This document shows positions 16,877 to 24,827 of a stretch of 64,000 bases of DNA, in pieces; within the stretch, counting starts at the first letter, position 1; each line of letters opens with the position of its first letter. The position numbers were made by a program, and so were the translations under genes. Source of the DNA: Noviherbaspirillum aridicola (GTDB lineage Bacteria > Pseudomonadota > Gammaproteobacteria > Burkholderiales > Burkholderiaceae_D). The notes under the pieces were generated by a model. That model saw only the letters and a program-made list of their open reading frames with translations, was not told where the DNA came from and did not search any database. Location: the NCBI RefSeq assembly GCF_019656455.1, contig NZ_BPMK01000012.1, positions 1-64,000 of the forward strand, written 5' to 3'.

Positions 16877-18025
16877 ATGACCTTAGCAAGCGACCAGAAT
16901 ACCGATGCGCGCGGCCTCTCGCCGCTGAGTCTCAGGATGCTCGAGCTGCGCGAACCTGTCTTTGCGGAATGGATGAAGAAAGTCAGCTCATCCGTCAAGG
17001 GCGCCGGCTCGCTTCCTCACCCCATCCTGATCAACACGCTGCCGACGCTCTACGACAACATCGCCGAAGCGCTGACGCCGGATTATCCGAGAACCGGGGC
17101 CGCCAGCGTCACGCCGTCGGCGGCAATGGAGCATGGCGGCGAGCGCGCGCGGCTGACGAACTATGAAGTCACGGCGGTGATCTGCGAGTACCAGATTCTG
17201 AGGACGACGATCTTCGAGGTGCTTGAGCAGCACGGCGTCGCGCTCGGCACCCACGAGGTGCGCATCATCAGCACCGCGATCGATGGCGCGGTACGCGAGT
17301 CGGCCACCGCGTTTTCGCTCGCGCAGGCGGCCTTCCGCGAGCAGTTCGTCGCCACGCTGGCGCACGACCTGCGCAGTCCCCTCGCGGCCGCGACGGCATC
17401 AGCGCAAGTCATTCCCTATCTGCGGGACTTCGACAAACTGGAGAAGGTCGCCGGCAAGATCGTCGAGAATCTCGGCCGCATCGACAAGATGATTCAGGAC
17501 CTGCTCGATACCGCGGTGTTTCAGGGCGGGCAGAGAATGTCGCTGCATCCGTCCTGCTTCGACATCGCCGAACTGGCGGGGGATGTCTGCGAGCAGGCCG
17601 CGACCGTGTTCGGCCCGAGATTCGAGCTGACGGGCCCGTCGGTGCACGGCTGGTGGGACCGCGACGCGATCAAGCGCGCGCTGGAAAACCTGATCAGCAA
17701 TGCGGTCAAGTATGGCGCGCCCGACACGCCCGTGCGCATCTCTTACCAGACGTATCACGAACGCCTGCTGCTGTCGGTGCACAACCGCGGGGATCCGATC
17801 CCGCCGGACCAGGTGGAGTCCATCTTCCAGGTATTCCGCCGCGCGACCGCGGCCAGGCAGGGCGAGAAACAGGGCTGGGGCATCGGCCTGCCCTTCGTGC
17901 GCAGCGTCGCGGAAAGCCACGGCGGCAGCATCGACGTCGACAGCGACCAGGAGCGCGGCACCACCTTCGCCATCGATATTCCCCTGGATTGCCGCCCCTT
18001 CCAGAACGCACCCGTGCTGTCGTAG
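16877..18025 (+). CDS. Sensor histidine kinase with RsbRD-like N-terminal domain
   Basis: A 382-residue soluble kinase. The first 155 residues are all-helical (LELREPVFAEWMKKV and ICEYQILRTTIFEVLEQHGV) and resemble the N-terminal sensor of RsbR-type stressosome proteins. HisKA has phospho-His in FVATLAHDLRSPLAAAT (about 163). HATPase has NLISNAVKYGAP and GWGIGLPFVRSVAESHGG. No membrane segment and no receiver. The context of stress genes and an ECF-like promoter suggests a role in stress signalling; the cognate regulator is not next to it. Confidence 0.88.
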   Translation: MTLASDQNTDARGLSPLSLRMLELREPVFAEWMKKVSSSVKGAGSLPHPILINTLPTLYDNIAEALTPDYPRTGAASVTPSAAMEHGGERARLTNYEVTAVICEYQILRTTIFEVLEQHGVALGTHEVRIISTAIDGAVRESATAFSLAQAAFREQFVATLAHDLRSPLAAATASAQVIPYLRDFDKLEKVAGKIVENLGRIDKMIQDLLDTAVFQGGQRMSLHPSCFDIAELAGDVCEQAATVFGPRFELTGPSVHGWWDRDAIKRALENLISNAVKYGAPDTPVRISYQTYHERLLLSVHNRGDPIPPDQVESIFQVFRRATAARQGEKQGWGIGLPFVRSVAESHGGSIDVDSDQERGTTFAIDIPLDCRPFQNAPVLS

Positions 18026-18034
18026 CAGGCGTTT

Positions 18035-18060
18035 GAACTTCGCCCGCCGACGGCTTCTAA
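18035..18060 (+). promoter_or_regulatory. RpoE-type ECF promoter of a small exported protein gene
   Basis: GAACTT, 15 bases, then TCTAA. This is the closest match in the window to the RpoE consensus (GGAACTT-N15-GTCTAA). It ends 67 bases before the start codon at 18127 and begins 9 bases after the kinase stop. Confidence 0.65.
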
Positions 18061-18126
18061 GCGATTTCAGCATCCGGCCTCCGGCATTCCTGCCCGGGCG
18101 GCCGGCCTGCATCGAGGAGAAGGCAC

Positions 18127-18420
18127 ATGGCAACGCGCAGGCTTGCAGCGCTTGCAATACTGGCGACGGCGGGGACGGCGTTCGCGCAGGTCCCGGGCGG
18201 AAGCGCTTCCGATCCGACCAAGGTGGAGGCGGAGGCGGTCGGCCCGCAGGACAGCATCGGCACCAGCGGCGAGTCACCGACGAAGAGCATGATCCAGAAG
18301 GGCGACAGGAAAGATGCGCAGCGCCGCAAGGAGGGCGAAGCCCGCCGCGGCAAGCCGGACGACGCGCAGGACGCAAAGCGGGGCTCCGCGCGCGACGCGC
18401 CGCCGGCGACCGGCCGGTAA
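18127..18420 (+). CDS. Small exported hydrophilic protein of unknown function
   Basis: A 97-residue protein with a clear signal peptide (MATRRLAALAILATAGTAFAQ, probable cleavage at AFA-Q near residue 20). A low-complexity, charged tail follows, rich in Lys, Asp, Arg, Gly and Ala (KGDRKDAQRRKEGEARRG). I recognise no domain. GAGGAG lies 7 bases before the ATG. It follows an RpoE-type promoter, so a periplasmic stress role is plausible but unproven. Confidence 0.75.
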   Translation: MATRRLAALAILATAGTAFAQVPGGSASDPTKVEAEAVGPQDSIGTSGESPTKSMIQKGDRKDAQRRKEGEARRGKPDDAQDAKRGSARDAPPATGR

Positions 18421-18424
18421 GCCG

Positions 18425-18883
18425 TCAGTGGCGGCTCGGCTGCTTGCCCGTGCTCGGGCGTTCCGGCGGCTGCGGCGCCGAGATGTCTTCGAAGGTGCTG
18501 TCTGTGTCGGCGTCGGCGCGCGTGGCCAGATCGCCCAGCGCGACCATGCCCGCCAGCTCCATGTTGCGGCTGACCACCGGCAGCCGCCTGATCTGCCGGT
18601 CACCCATCTGCTGCAGCACTTCACCCACGGTCTGATCCTCGAAGCACCAGAGCACCTCGTCGCTCATGATTTCCGAGACCTGGACCTCGTCCGGCCGCCT
18701 GCCCTCGGCGGTGGCGCGTATGGTGATGTCGCGGTCGGTGATCATGCCCACCAGCCGCCTGCCGTCGCACACCGGCACGGCGCCGATGTTCCAGTCGCGC
18801 ATCAGTTGAGCCGCCTGTTGCAGCGTGTCGTTCGGGCCGACGGTGGCGACGTCGCGCGTCATGACTTCCGAGATTGCCTGCAT
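18425..18883 (-). CDS. CBS-domain pair protein
   Basis: A 152-residue protein consisting of two CBS domains in tandem: VMTRDVATVGPNDTLQQAAQ with MITDRDITIR, then IMSDEVLWCFEDQTVGEVLQ with LAGMVALGDLATR. CBS pairs bind adenine nucleotides and usually regulate partners. The second unit contains an unusual WCFEDQ motif shared with the CBS protein at 20539-21027. The tail (about 130-152) is disordered. AGGAG lies 7 bases before the ATG at 18883. It is the distal member of a CBS-ankyrin-CBS cluster but has its own ECF-like promoter. Confidence 0.92.
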   Translation of the reverse strand: MQAISEVMTRDVATVGPNDTLQQAAQLMRDWNIGAVPVCDGRRLVGMITDRDITIRATAEGRRPDEVQVSEIMSDEVLWCFEDQTVGEVLQQMGDRQIRRLPVVSRNMELAGMVALGDLATRADADTDSTFEDISAPQPPERPSTGKQPSRH

Positions 18884-18917
18884 GCTGTTCTCCTGTGGGG
18901 CGGGATGTGGGACAGGA

Positions 18918-18944
18918 TTGGAACGCGGCCCGGGCGGCGAGTTC
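18918..18944 (-). promoter_or_regulatory. ECF sigma-type promoter of the first CBS gene
   Basis: On the minus strand GAACTC (rc 18939-18944), 16 bases, then TCCAA (rc 18918-18922), ending 35 bases before the ATG at 18883, the same distance as at csbD. The -10 is weak, so this rests mainly on the shared pattern. Confidence 0.45.
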
Positions 18945-18957
18945 GCCGCCCCGCGCA

Positions 18958-20478
18958 TCATGCCGGCGCCGTACCGGAGGCATCGGCGGCGCGGCCGGCG
19001 GGCGCGGCGTCGTTCGCGGCGGCAAGCAGGGCAATGATCTCGGGATCGCTCGCCAGCGCGGCGGCGGTGCCGCCGTCGCCATCCAGCACGGCGGCCGAGG
19101 CGCCGGCGGCGAGCAGTTCGGCGGCGACCTCCATGTGCCCGTGCATCGCCGCGAAATGCAGGGGCGTATAGCCATCCCTGTCGCGCGCATCGAGCTTGCT
19201 GCCGGCGGCCAGCAGGATGCGCACCACTTCAAGCTGCCCTTCCGCGGCGGCAAGATGCAAGGGCAGGCAATCCTCGTCGTCGCAGGCATTGACGTTGGCG
19301 CCGGCGCCGATCAGCAGCGGCACGCTGACCGCATCGCCGCCGACCGCGGCCATGTGCAGGGCGGTGAAGCCTTCGGTCTCCCTGGCGTCGACCTCGGCAC
19401 CGGCCTGCAGCAGCAGGCGCAGCGCATCCCGCCTCTGCTCGCTCATCGCGACATGCAGCGCGGTGCAGTGGTGCCGGTCGCGCGCCTCGATCGCGGCGCC
19501 CGCATCCAGCAATAATTGCATCAGCACCGTGTCGTCGTTGGCGGCGGCGAGGTGCAGCGCGGTGCGGCCCGAGGCGCCGGCGGCCGAGGGATCGGTGCCG
19601 GCGTCGAGCAGGAGCCTGACCGCCGCGGGATGGCCGTTGGCGGCGGCCAGGTGCAGCGGCGCCCATCCCTGCTCTTCCTGCGCCCGCGGATCCGCTCCGG
19701 CGCCGAGCAGGGTCTGCACCATGTTTTCGTAACCGGCGCCGGACGCGATATGAAGCGCGCTCATGCCGCGCCTGTCGCGCAACCCGGGGTCGGCGCCGGC
19801 GGCTAGCAGGCACTCGGCCACCGCCACATGGCCATATCTGGCTGCCCAGTGCAATGCGGTGTAGCCGAGTTCGTCGCGGGCGCCGGTGTCGCTGCCGGCC
19901 GCCAGCAGCACTTCGGTCGCCTCGCGATGACCGTTGCCGGCGGCGAGCAGCAGCGGCGTCATGCCGTAGCGGTCGGTATCGGCGACGAGCGCGCCCCAGT
20001 CGACGAGCAGACGCATCAGCGCCACGTGGCCGTGGCCGGATGCCGCGTGGAGTGCGCTCATGCCGTCCGCTTCCCGCGCGTGCACGTCGCTGCCGCCCTG
20101 GAGCAGCGCTTCCGCGATCTCGGCATGCCCGTTGTTGGCTGCATAGATCAGCGCGGTCGCCTGGTTGTTGTCGCGGTCGAGGGTGTTGGCGCCCGACGCC
20201 AGCAGCGCGCCGACGGCGTTGCGGTTGCCGAGCGTGGCGGCAATCATCAGGGTGGTGCTGCCGTCCCGTGTCCTGGCATTCGGATCGGCCCCGCATTCCA
20301 GCAAGGCCTTGAGGACCTCGACGTCGCTGCAGCCCGCGCTCCGCTGCAGCAACGGCCAGCCCTCCTCGTCCAGCGTACCCGGGTCGGCCCCCTCGCGCAG
20401 GCAGGCGCGCACCGCCGCCGCATCGCAGCCGTCTATCGCCTCGACCAGGCGCGCGTTCAGATCCCCGGAATCATCCAT
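18958..20478 (-). CDS. Ankyrin repeat protein (14-15 repeats)
   Basis: A 506-residue protein made almost entirely of ankyrin repeats. I count 14 complete repeats of exactly 33 residues and a partial fifteenth, with no insertions. Repeats show the consensus G-x-TALHLAA-x-xGH-x-x-x-V-x-x-LL-x-AGAD, e.g. ELGYTALHWAARYGHVAVAE and RDGYTPLHFAAMHGHMEVAA. The C-terminal 30 residues are Ala/Asp-rich. No signal peptide, so it is probably a cytoplasmic binding scaffold; the partner is unknown. Flanked on both sides by CBS-pair genes on the same strand. Confidence 0.93.
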   Translation of the reverse strand: MDDSGDLNARLVEAIDGCDAAAVRACLREGADPGTLDEEGWPLLQRSAGCSDVEVLKALLECGADPNARTRDGSTTLMIAATLGNRNAVGALLASGANTLDRDNNQATALIYAANNGHAEIAEALLQGGSDVHAREADGMSALHAASGHGHVALMRLLVDWGALVADTDRYGMTPLLLAAGNGHREATEVLLAAGSDTGARDELGYTALHWAARYGHVAVAECLLAAGADPGLRDRRGMSALHIASGAGYENMVQTLLGAGADPRAQEEQGWAPLHLAAANGHPAAVRLLLDAGTDPSAAGASGRTALHLAAANDDTVLMQLLLDAGAAIEARDRHHCTALHVAMSEQRRDALRLLLQAGAEVDARETEGFTALHMAAVGGDAVSVPLLIGAGANVNACDDEDCLPLHLAAAEGQLEVVRILLAAGSKLDARDRDGYTPLHFAAMHGHMEVAAELLAAGASAAVLDGDGGTAAALASDPEIIALLAAANDAAPAGRAADASGTAPA

Positions 20479-20538
20479 GGCGTCCCCGCAGGCACGCGCG
20501 CGCGCGTTCGGGCGAGTGCCGCTTCATGCCGCCCCCGT

Positions 20539-21027
20539 TCAAAAGCGACCGTCCGCGGTGCTGGTGGAGGTCCGGTGGCCATGCGTCGGTGTCGACGCCA
20601 GCTGCTCCGGGCCGAACACCCGCTCGGCTTCCTGGCGCACCTCGTCGGAGAACCCGGCCACGCGGTTGGCCATGTCGGTGAGGGAAACCATTCCTTCTAT
20701 CCGCATGTTGCGGTCGAGCACCGGGACATGCCGGACCGCATGCCGGGCCATCAGCAGCAGGACGTCGTCGGCCGGCTGATCGTCGAAACACCATACCGGG
20801 TCTTGCGTCATCACCTGTGCCACCGGCTTGCTGTCCCAGTCGGCCTCGTCCGCGCTGGCGCGCTGGCGGATATCCTCCTCGGTCACGATGCCGACCAGGC
20901 GCTCGTCCTCGCGCACGGGCAGCGCGCCGACGCGGGCGTCGCGCATGCGCTCCAGCGCATCCTTCAGGCTGCTCTGCGGCGTGGCCGCGGCGAGCCCGTA
21001 GCTCATGATGTCGGCAATGGTCTGCAT
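20539..21027 (-). CDS. CBS-domain pair protein (second copy)
   Basis: A 162-residue paralogue of the 18425-18883 protein: first CBS with MSYGLAAATPQSSLKDALER and LVGIVTEEDIRQRA; second with VMTQDPVWCFDDQPADDVLL and IEGMVSLTDMANRV. Both copies share WCF(E/D)DQ and the RHVPVLDRNM / RRLPVVSRNM segment. A disordered Ser/Thr-rich tail follows. The true start is the ATG at 21027 (GGAAGGG 2-8 bases upstream); the frame opens further upstream without homology. First gene of the CBS-ankyrin-CBS cluster, 60 bases before the ankyrin gene. Confidence 0.92.
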   Translation of the reverse strand: MQTIADIMSYGLAAATPQSSLKDALERMRDARVGALPVREDERLVGIVTEEDIRQRASADEADWDSKPVAQVMTQDPVWCFDDQPADDVLLLMARHAVRHVPVLDRNMRIEGMVSLTDMANRVAGFSDEVRQEAERVFGPEQLASTPTHGHRTSTSTADGRF

Positions 21028-21088
21028 AACCCTTCCCCGTGGTTGCGGATGTCGTCGCCGCGGGCAGGCTTTGCACCCGCGGCAGCTT

Positions 21089-21115
21089 TTTGAACCCGAA
21101 ACCCCGGCGGAGTTC
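21089..21115 (-). promoter_or_regulatory. ECF sigma-type promoter of the second CBS gene
   Basis: On the minus strand GAACTC (rc 21110-21115), 16 bases, then TCAAA (rc 21089-21093), 62 bases before the ATG at 21027. It would also serve the ankyrin gene downstream. Confidence 0.5.
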
Positions 21116-21131
21116 TGGCCGGGCGGCCGCG

Positions 21132-22547
21132 TCAGCTTCCCGGCATGCCATGCAAACGGGCAAGCAGGGCCGAGGTCCGGCGCGGCCATCCCACCTGGCC
21201 GAACCAGGCGCCGCCGGCGATCGCCGCCGCATTGACGCTGCCATACACCAGCAGGGCCAGCGCCTGCGCGAGAAACACCAGCAGCAGGCCGCCGCCGAAC
21301 TTCAGTGCGAGCCAGCCGCCGATCGCCGCCACCGCCAGCCGCAGCACATTGCCGGTGACCGGCCAGAACAGGCGTCCGGCGCCCTGCGAGGCGAAGTAGA
21401 GCACCAGCCCGAGACCGAAGAATCCGTAGAACGGCCCGACCGCCCGCAGATATTGCGCGCCGGCGGCCTGCATCGCGGGATCGGCGTCGAACAGCGACAG
21501 CCATGCATGCGGAAACGCCGCGGCGAGCAGGCCGATGGTCTCGGCCATGGCAAACGACAGCGCGGCGCCCGCCCAGGTCGCGCGCAGGGCGCGCTCGCGC
21601 TGGCCGGCGCCGATGCAGGTACCGACCATCGCCACCAGCGGCGCGCCGAGCCCGAAGACCAGCGGCACCAGCAGGTATTCCAGCCGCGCGCCGGTGCCGT
21701 AGCCGGCGATCGCGGCCGTGCCGAAGCTACCGACGAGCGCGGTGGTGATGCCGATCGCGAGATTGGTGGCCACGGTGGACACGGTGCCGGCCAAGCCCAC
21801 GCGCAGGATGTCGGCAAACAGCGGCCAGCGCAGCGCCTGCCCTCTCAGCGAGGGGCGCAGCACGCTCTTGCCGGCCCACAGGTAGGCGCCCAGGATCAGG
21901 CTGCCGAGCAGGTAGTAGGCGAGCAGCGCGGCGGCGCCGCCGGCGATGCCCATTCCCCTGACCGGACCCCAGCCGAAGATCAGCAGCGGCGACAGCGGCA
22001 CCAGCACCAGCAGGCCGCCGACGGTGACGATCGCGGGCACGGCCATGTTGCCGGTGCCGCGCAATACCGCCGACAGGGAATTGAAGATCCAGACGACGAT
22101 GGCGCCGGCGAATACCCAGTTGGAATAGGTGAGCGCCGCCTCCAGCGCCGCGCCGGTGCCGCCCATCGATGCGTACAGCCAGCGCCCGCCCGTGAGCACC
22201 ACGCCCATGAACAGCAGGCCGAAGAGCACCGCGATCAGCAGCGCGTGCAGCACCAGCGCGTCGGCATCGGCCTTGCGGCGTGCGCCGAGCGCGCGGGCGA
22301 TGGCCGAGGCGATGCCGCCGCCCATGGCTCCTGCAGAGGTCATCTGCATCAGCATCACCACCGGGAACACGAGTGACATGCCGGCCAGCGCTTCGGTGCC
22401 GAGACGACCGACGAACCAGGTCTCGATCAGGCCGACCGCGGCCTGGGCCAGCATCACCAGCACGTTCGGCGCACCGAGGCGCAGCAGGGTGGGCACGATC
22501 GGGCCTTCGAGCAGGCGCCGGGTGCGGGGGTCGAGTGCGGCGCTCAT
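21132..22547 (-). CDS. MATE family efflux transporter
   Basis: A 471-residue polytopic inner-membrane protein of the MATE/MatE family with about 12 hydrophobic helices arranged as two homologous halves: LGAPNVLVMLAQAAVGLIET and FVGRLGTEALAGMSLVFPV in the first, GLAGTVSTVATNLAIGITTA in the second. MATE proteins export drugs or metabolites using Na+ or H+. Its start overlaps the MFS gene stop by four bases, so it is the last gene of a marR-MFS-MATE operon. Confidence 0.92.
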   Translation of the reverse strand: MSAALDPRTRRLLEGPIVPTLLRLGAPNVLVMLAQAAVGLIETWFVGRLGTEALAGMSLVFPVVMLMQMTSAGAMGGGIASAIARALGARRKADADALVLHALLIAVLFGLLFMGVVLTGGRWLYASMGGTGAALEAALTYSNWVFAGAIVVWIFNSLSAVLRGTGNMAVPAIVTVGGLLVLVPLSPLLIFGWGPVRGMGIAGGAAALLAYYLLGSLILGAYLWAGKSVLRPSLRGQALRWPLFADILRVGLAGTVSTVATNLAIGITTALVGSFGTAAIAGYGTGARLEYLLVPLVFGLGAPLVAMVGTCIGAGQRERALRATWAGAALSFAMAETIGLLAAAFPHAWLSLFDADPAMQAAGAQYLRAVGPFYGFFGLGLVLYFASQGAGRLFWPVTGNVLRLAVAAIGGWLALKFGGGLLLVFLAQALALLVYGSVNAAAIAGGAWFGQVGWPRRTSALLARLHGMPGS

Positions 22548-23773
22548 GCCCGCACCGCCGCTCTGGCCTGCATCGGCGCTTCGCGTATCGGCAGATGGAT
22601 CAGGGCGGCGCCGACCGCGAGCATGATGTCCACGTACCAGAGCCAGTCATAGCTGCCGGTGAATTCGAACACCCGGCCGCCGAGCCAGGCGCCGAGGAAG
22701 CCGCCGATCTGGTGCGACAGCATCACGATGCCGAACAGCGTGGCCATGTTGCCGACGCCGAACAGCTTGGCGACGAGCCCCGCCGTCGGCGGCACGGTCG
22801 ACAGGAAGGTCAGGCCCATGACCGCGGCAAACAGCAGCACCACGGTCCCGGTCTTCGGTGCGAGCAGGAAGGCGAGCACCGCGGCCGCCCGCGTGGCGTA
22901 GACCAGCGACAGCAGGGACTTCATCCGCCAGCGGCCGACCGCCCATCCCATGGCGACGCTGCCGACGATGTTGAACAGGCCGATCACCGCCAGCGCCCAT
23001 GCGCCGTACTGCAGGGGCAGGCCGCAGCCGGCGATCACGCCCGGCAGGTGGGTGGCGAGGAAGGCGACATGGAAGCCGCAGACGAAGAATCCGCCGGCCA
23101 GCATCAGGTAGCTCGGCTCGCGCAGCGCGCCGCGGATCGCCTCGCGCGTGCCGAGTGCCGGCTGCTGCGGGCCGGCCGCCTGCGGCGCGCCGCGCAGCAG
23201 GAAGGCGGCGGGTAGCGCGAGCAGCACGATCAGGCCGAGGACCTGCATCGCGCTGATCCAGCCCGTGGCGGCCATCAGCGCGCCGGCGACCGGGGCCATC
23301 ACGAACTGGCCGAAGGAGCCGCCGGCATTGATGACGCCGTTGGCGAGGCCGCGCTTCTCAGCGGGAATCATGCGGCTGGCGGTGGCCATCAGCACCGCCG
23401 GTCCCGCCATGCCCGCGCCGCCCGCGGCGAGCACGCCGATGGCGAAGACCAGGCCGGCGGTGCTCTGCATCCAGGGCGTGATCAGCGTGCCGATCGCCAC
23501 CAGGACGATCCCGGCGAACAGTACGCGTCCCGCGCCGACGCGGTCGGCGAAGGCGCCGGCGAAGGGCTGGGTCAGGCCCCACCACAGCTGGCCGAAGGCG
23601 AAGGCGAGGCTGATGCTGCCGATGCCGAGGCCGGTCGCGGTATTGAGCGGGCTGAGGAACAGGCCCATGGTCTGGCGGGTGCCCATCGTCAGCGCGAAGG
23701 TGCCGGCCGCGGCCAGCAGTACGATCCAGAACGCGGCTTGCCGGGCGCCGCCGCCGTGTGCATCACTCATCAT
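22544..23773 (-). CDS. MFS transporter
   Basis: A 409-residue major facilitator with 12 predicted membrane helices and the loop motif GAFADRVGAGRVLFAG between helices 2 and 3. The class resembles oxalate/formate or general drug-type MFS carriers (TMGTRQTMGLFLSPLNTATG). The ATG ATG pair at 23773/23770 overlaps the marR stop and has GAGGAG 4 bases upstream, so translation is coupled to the regulator. The substrate is unknown; regulation by the adjacent MarR suggests efflux of a compound sensed by it. Confidence 0.92.
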   Translation of the reverse strand: MMSDAHGGGARQAAFWIVLLAAAGTFALTMGTRQTMGLFLSPLNTATGLGIGSISLAFAFGQLWWGLTQPFAGAFADRVGAGRVLFAGIVLVAIGTLITPWMQSTAGLVFAIGVLAAGGAGMAGPAVLMATASRMIPAEKRGLANGVINAGGSFGQFVMAPVAGALMAATGWISAMQVLGLIVLLALPAAFLLRGAPQAAGPQQPALGTREAIRGALREPSYLMLAGGFFVCGFHVAFLATHLPGVIAGCGLPLQYGAWALAVIGLFNIVGSVAMGWAVGRWRMKSLLSLVYATRAAAVLAFLLAPKTGTVVLLFAAVMGLTFLSTVPPTAGLVAKLFGVGNMATLFGIVMLSHQIGGFLGAWLGGRVFEFTGSYDWLWYVDIMLAVGAALIHLPIREAPMQARAAVRA

Positions 23774-24221
23774 CGGTCTCCTCGGGGGACAGCAGCGCAA
23801 GCGCTTCATCGATCAGCGCGTGCAGGGCGAGCACGCGGTCGACGCCGAGCACCCGGTTGATCTTGTCCTGGGCGGCCCGCCAGTGGCGCTGCGCCTCCTC
23901 GCGCCGCGCGCGGCCGGCTTCGGTGATGGCCACGCTGCGGCTGCGTTCGTCCCTGCCCGGCAGCACCTCCAGCAGGCCGGCCTCGACCAGCGGCTTCATG
24001 TTGCGGCTGAGGGTCGAGGCATCCATGCGCATGTTCCTGGCAAGCTCGCGCGGCTGTACCGGCCCGAGCCGGAGCACCACCGACAGCAGGGAATACTGGG
24101 TCGTCTTCAGGCCGGTCCTGGCGAGTTCGGCGTCGTAATGCTGGGAAACCCGGCGCGTGAGCTGGCGCAGCTTGAAGTTGGTGCAGCCTTGCGGCTTCGT
24201 ACCTGCGGCGGTGGGCGACAT
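23763..24221 (-). CDS. MarR family transcriptional regulator
   Basis: A 152-residue winged-helix repressor: FKLRQLTRRVSQHYDAELAR, TTQYSLLSVVLRLGPVQPRE, recognition helix MDASTLSRNMKPLVEAG and wing GRDERSRSVAITEAGR. The ATG at 24221 has AAAGGAG 8 bases upstream. An upstream ATG at 24275 exists, but its added residues simply translate the twin operator palindromes, so I reject it. First gene of the marR-MFS-MATE operon and probably autoregulated. Confidence 0.92.
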   Translation of the reverse strand: MSPTAAGTKPQGCTNFKLRQLTRRVSQHYDAELARTGLKTTQYSLLSVVLRLGPVQPRELARNMRMDASTLSRNMKPLVEAGLLEVLPGRDERSRSVAITEAGRARREEAQRHWRAAQDKINRVLGVDRVLALHALIDEALALLSPEETDDE

Positions 24222-24236
24222 TGCGCGGCTCCTTTC

Positions 24237-24265
24237 ATTGCATATGCAATCGTTGCATATGCAAC
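24237..24265. promoter_or_regulatory. Twin palindromic operators of the MarR gene
   Basis: Two perfect 14-bp palindromes, ATTGCATATGCAAT (24237-24250) and GTTGCATATGCAAC (24252-24265), share the core TTGCATATGCAA and are 15 bp apart centre to centre. They lie 16-44 bases upstream of the regulator's ATG, overlapping its expected promoter. Paired dyads at this place are typical MarR autoregulatory sites. Confidence 0.8.
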
Positions 24266-24357
24266 TGTATAGCACCTCCTGGCGGCCGGCGCAAGCGCGA
24301 ACTTCATTGACGGTTAATTGCGGGGCGAGGAAAAAGCGCGGGCTTGAGGACCGCGAT

Positions 24358-24390
24358 GCGGATTACGCGGCGGATTACATGGCCGATTAC
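24358..24390. repeat. Short tandem repeat of a 12-bp unit
   Basis: GATTAC occurs three times at exact 12-base spacing (24361, 24373, 24385), in nearly identical 12-mers (GCGGATTACATG-like). It sits in the 295-base gap between the marR operators and the next gene, where I see no convincing coding sequence. Confidence 0.6.
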
Positions 24391-24516
24391 ATGGCGGTGC
24401 GCAACGTACTGCCCGGTGGCCGGACGCTGGCTGGGGAAGCGACGTCTTTCGACGCCGACAAGTGCCGGTCGGGAAGGGTCTGGCGGGCGCCGAACCGGTT
24501 GTTCAGGCGGCGAATG

Positions 24517-24741
24517 CTAGAGCGCGAGCGAAACGGGCGCCAGGATGCAGAGCACCGTCAGCACGGCCGCTGTTTTCACATGGGGATTGAAGGTGGGCAG
24601 GGTCGCGCCCGCACGCTCCTGCGGGTCGCGCGAAAACAGGCGCGCGTAGTAGCGGTTGTATTTCACCCGATACCTGTAGTGGGAATAACCCGCTCCCGCG
24701 AGCACAGCCATGGCCAGTAAGGCCCAGAACGCAGCCAGCAT
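24517..24741 (-). CDS. Small inner-membrane protein of unknown function
   Basis: A 74-residue protein with two hydrophobic segments (about 2-18, AAFWALLAMAVLAGAGY, and about 56-74, KTAAVLTVLCILAPVSLAL) around a basic, tyrosine-rich loop (SHYRYRVKYNRYYARLF). Both ends appear membrane-inserted. AGGAAGG lies 8 bases before the ATG, which supports it as a real gene. I recognise no family. Confidence 0.65.
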   Translation of the reverse strand: MLAAFWALLAMAVLAGAGYSHYRYRVKYNRYYARLFSRDPQERAGATLPTFNPHVKTAAVLTVLCILAPVSLAL

Positions 24742-24827
24742 ATGAAAAACCTTCCTGAAAAAAGCTGCCGATTCTAGCAGCAGGACGGCCGGAACGGGTC
24801 GCGGCCTACGCTCCCTTTCCCGGCCGC

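Noticed and set aside
24222-24275. Longer MarR start at 24275
   Set aside because: The added 18 residues are a translation of the two operator palindromes, and the ATG at 24221 has a proper Shine-Dalgarno.
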